The notes beneath the pieces are model-generated. The model was not told the origin of the DNA. It saw nothing but the letters and a program-made list of their open reading frames with translations, and made no database searches. Shown here piece by piece: positions 62,015 through 64,000 of a stretch of DNA of 64,000 nucleotides. A program made the position numbers and the translations under genes. The stretch comes from Candidatus Villigracilis affinis (GTDB lineage: Bacteria; Chloroflexota; Anaerolineae; Anaerolineales; Villigracilaceae), in NCBI GenBank assembly GCA_016718275.1, contig JADKEA010000001.1, positions 1 through 64,000 of the forward strand, read 5' to 3'. The stretch's first letter is position 1, and every line of letters begins with the position of its first letter.

Positions 62015-64000
62015 CTATGGAATGCGCAGCTGCTGACCGACAAACAGGGTTGAGTCCACGGTAAGTTGATTGGCATCCGCAATGGCCATCGGATCCACAT
62101 CTCCAAACTGGCAGGCGATTCCGCCGAGAGTTTCCCCTGACTGAATGACCACATAGGTGGTGGGATGTACCCGCAAAGCACGCCGCGCAGGGAAGGGATT
62201 TCCATTTTGCGGAATTTGCAAAGTCATTCCTGTATAAAAAGTTTGAGCAGGGCCAAGGCCGTTCAAAGCAAGCAGGTCGACGGGATCAATATCGAAACGA
62301 CGCGCAATACAATAAGGGAATTCTCCCGCCTGCAATGTATAGGTCGTCGGGCGCAGGTCAGCGGGTGCGGGTGTGTGCGTCAGGCTCGGAAGGATGGTCG
62401 GGCTGGGAGTTGGAGTGGGGGTTGGGGAAGATGTCAGTGTGGAAGATGCCTGGGGAACAGGATCAGGCGTCTCGGTCGGAGAAGATGCGGTGACTGAGGG
62501 CAGGGTCACTGCCACGGGGATGGCCATTCTATCGGAGGCGGCCGATGGTGCAGGGCTGAAAATCCCAGAGAGAATTTTGATGGATGTCTTTCCATCTTTG
62601 AGTGGAACAAAAACAAAAATCGCCAGCAAGACTGCGGCAGTGACTGCCGCGATCATCCTTCTCGAAACACGGCGCGGCTTTTCTGATTCCTTTTCTCCAG
62701 CGAGAGGGACTTGATCCAACATGCGCGGGTTGAGAACTCGTTCAAGCGCTGAGCCGAGTAGCGCAAATGCAAGACCTGTGAGCAAAAGCAGAGAGATCGG
62801 CGCCAGAACCCAAAACGGCGAACCGTACAATGCATTGCGTGCCAGTCCATCGTATATGATTCGTCCCCACGATGGATAATTGGATTTAATATTGAACAAG
62901 CCCAGCGTTGCTTCAAGGAAAATAAAGCCTGGAATCTGTGCGACCAGTTGTGGAATTAGAACAGGAAGAATGCGCGGCACGAGATAACGTGTAATGATCC
63001 TGAAATCGGTTGCGCCATAGGAACGTGCCATTTCAATATAGGGCGCCTCTTTAGCCTGCAATAATGCGGAACGAAAGGTCTTGATGGGGGAGCCGAAAGC
63101 ATTCATCATGACGACAAGCCCAAGCACAATCCAGATATTGATTCCAAATAATGCGTAAGCCAGAACTGCGATCATCAACCCCGGCAGCACCATATTGATC
63201 TCGGTGAGGCGTTGAATGAACTCATCCAGCCAGCCGCCATACCAGACCCCAATGGCGGGCAAGAGCATCGCAATAAGAATGGTAACAAGCGTACCAAGCA
63301 AACCGATAATAAGCGCGAAAGGCATCCCCCACAACAAAGGGACAATCAGATCGCGCCGCCAATAATCTGTGCCTGCCGCGCCATACACCTGCCCCAACAA
63401 AACAAGTTCTGCATCCAGATCGCTTTCATTTTCGAAGAGCAGGCTTTTGAGAACCAGTTGATATTGTCCATGCTGCAAGTGAAGCTGCATCTCGTGCGGT
63501 GTTGCAAAGAGCAGGTTAATGGCGGGCGTTGGATATTGCCCCAATCGAACGAACCAGTTTTCCCATTCGGGGTTTTGCCGAATCAGTTTATCAACGCGAA
63601 TACCTGTCTCGAAATCATAATTCGTAACTGCATTGATGGATTTTGCGACCAACTCAAGATTCCTGCCGTCTGGTGTGATCCACGTCAGCGAGATGAAAGG
63701 GAATTTTTCAACATACTTCGGCTCCAGATACAGAAAAATATCACTCGGCGTTTCCCTGTAGACATAGTCAAATGTAAATGTGGTTGTTTTTTCGACCCAG
63801 CCATTTTCCAATGATCGCAGTGACACCTGAGCCTGCGGACTCTTTTCGTTGATGACAAGCGTTGAAAGCCGCGGCACTGATCTGAACAGGTTCGTCCATG
63901 CAGGGACAGCCAAACGCGGCGTGTAACTGCGCCCCGTCACCCGGTTTGTGTTGTACTCCATGCCGTATTTTTCATAAGGCAACCCGATCACAGCATAAAT
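62015..64000 (-). CDS. peptide-type ABC permease fused to two LysM domains (5' end outside window)
   Basis: The open part has 661 codons and continues past the window edge (IYAVIGLPYEKYG precedes the first GTG). Residues about 1-215 form an extracytoplasmic domain. Residues 216-430 are a DppC/OppC-type permease with EAA loop EMARSYGATDFRIITRYLVPRILP and LGLFNIKSNYPSWGR. After a further membrane segment (IAAVTAAVLLAIFVFVPL) comes a Thr/Pro linker and two LysM repeats: TTYTLQAGEFPYCIARRFDID and TTYVVIQSGETLGGIACQFGD. LysM binds GlcNAc-containing polymers, so this importer subunit could be tied to the cell wall. The other transporter genes must lie to the right of the window. Confidence 0.85.
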   Translation of the reverse strand: MYAVIGLPYEKYGMEYNTNRVTGRSYTPRLAVPAWTNLFRSVPRLSTLVINEKSPQAQVSLRSLENGWVEKTTTFTFDYVYRETPSDIFLYLEPKYVEKFPFISLTWITPDGRNLELVAKSINAVTNYDFETGIRVDKLIRQNPEWENWFVRLGQYPTPAINLLFATPHEMQLHLQHGQYQLVLKSLLFENESDLDAELVLLGQVYGAAGTDYWRRDLIVPLLWGMPFALIIGLLGTLVTILIAMLLPAIGVWYGGWLDEFIQRLTEINMVLPGLMIAVLAYALFGINIWIVLGLVVMMNAFGSPIKTFRSALLQAKEAPYIEMARSYGATDFRIITRYLVPRILPVLIPQLVAQIPGFIFLEATLGLFNIKSNYPSWGRIIYDGLARNALYGSPFWVLAPISLLLLTGLAFALLGSALERVLNPRMLDQVPLAGEKESEKPRRVSRRMIAAVTAAVLLAIFVFVPLKDGKTSIKILSGIFSPAPSAASDRMAIPVAVTLPSVTASSPTETPDPVPQASSTLTSSPTPTPTPSPTILPSLTHTPAPADLRPTTYTLQAGEFPYCIARRFDIDPVDLLALNGLGPAQTFYTGMTLQIPQNGNPFPARRALRVHPTTYVVIQSGETLGGIACQFGDVDPMAIADANQLTVDSTLFVGQQLRIP

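Noticed and set aside
61969..62205. N-terminal extension of the capsule-type glycosyltransferase to 62205
   Set aside because: It lies within the LysM-coding end of the neighbouring gene and has low-complexity composition; the ATG at 61968 is the likely start.
1..64000. CRISPR array
   Set aside because: The tandem repeats found have units of seven or eight bases without spacers. No repeats of 24-40 bases with unique spacers and no cas genes were seen.

Overview
This window looks like a chromosomal piece of a Chloroflexota bacterium of the Anaerolineae type. The clues are many lipoproteins with Thr/Pro-rich linkers, a run of NBR1-type Ig-like lipoproteins, a PQQ-type sugar dehydrogenase-like lipoprotein, and short tandem repeats and palindromes scattered between and inside genes. 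No rRNA or ribosomal protein gene is present, so this placement is inferred from style only. A striking property is the number of single-base frameshifts. About a dozen otherwise good genes are broken once, often in a homopolymer, which suggests long-read consensus errors. The first 3.5 kb is broken many more times and may be real decay or very poor sequence.

Layout. 1-8169 (+): a surface-polysaccharide cluster with a decayed GT39-like glycosyltransferase, a decayed polytopic protein, two sulfotransferases, a GT2 enzyme, a Wzz-like chain-length protein and a WaaL/Wzy-like ligase. Several genes are joined by ATGA overlaps. 8238-10901 (+): a NarL-type sensor kinase and an alpha/beta hydrolase. 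10894-18261 (-): rdgB, queG, five tandem lipoproteins with Ig-like (NBR1-type) domains and one further lipoprotein. 18403-25790 (-): a nucleoside-type ABC importer (ATPase and two permeases), two BMP-family binding lipoproteins and an MFS transporter. 25916-28368: trmD, a phytol/dolichol-kinase-like membrane protein and a PIG-L deacetylase. 28452-35704 (+): a possible leader peptide, an aromatic amino acid lyase, then a tungstate/molybdate module made of an HTH plus periplasmic-binding-fold regulator, a molbindin, a molybdopterin-domain-like lipoprotein, a TiaS-like protein, an unknown membrane protein and TupABC.

35850-38892 holds small housekeeping genes (a Cys-rich protein, sugar dehydrogenase, DUF1232, OsmC, NYN nuclease) and a candidate small RNA. 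39116-50708 (-) is a second glycan cluster: GT2, two GT39-like enzymes, a DUF115-like protein, an SDR, a 2-hydroxyacid dehydrogenase, a membrane alkaline-phosphatase-fold enzyme, a large membrane protein and a CMP-sugar synthetase. 50744-53684 (-) holds acetyltransferases, a hydrolase and an SPFH protein behind a structured leader that contains a tRNA T-arm-like segment. 53930-55757 (-) adds another GT2 and a third sulfotransferase. 55836-60258 (+) contains an acyltransferase, a YhcH-family protein, a membrane protein and a MerR regulator with its 19-bp-spacer promoter driving two aldo/keto reductases. 60343-64000 (-) ends with a capsule-type glycosyltransferase-like protein and a peptide-type ABC permease fused to two LysM domains.

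The two most interesting systems are the tungstate operon and the permease-LysM fusion. In the tungstate operon an ATTAAG-N6-CTTA inverted repeat occurs before both the regulator and the TiaS/tup genes. Next in interest is the family of heptamer and palindromic repeats that supply the ends or internal loops of several proteins.
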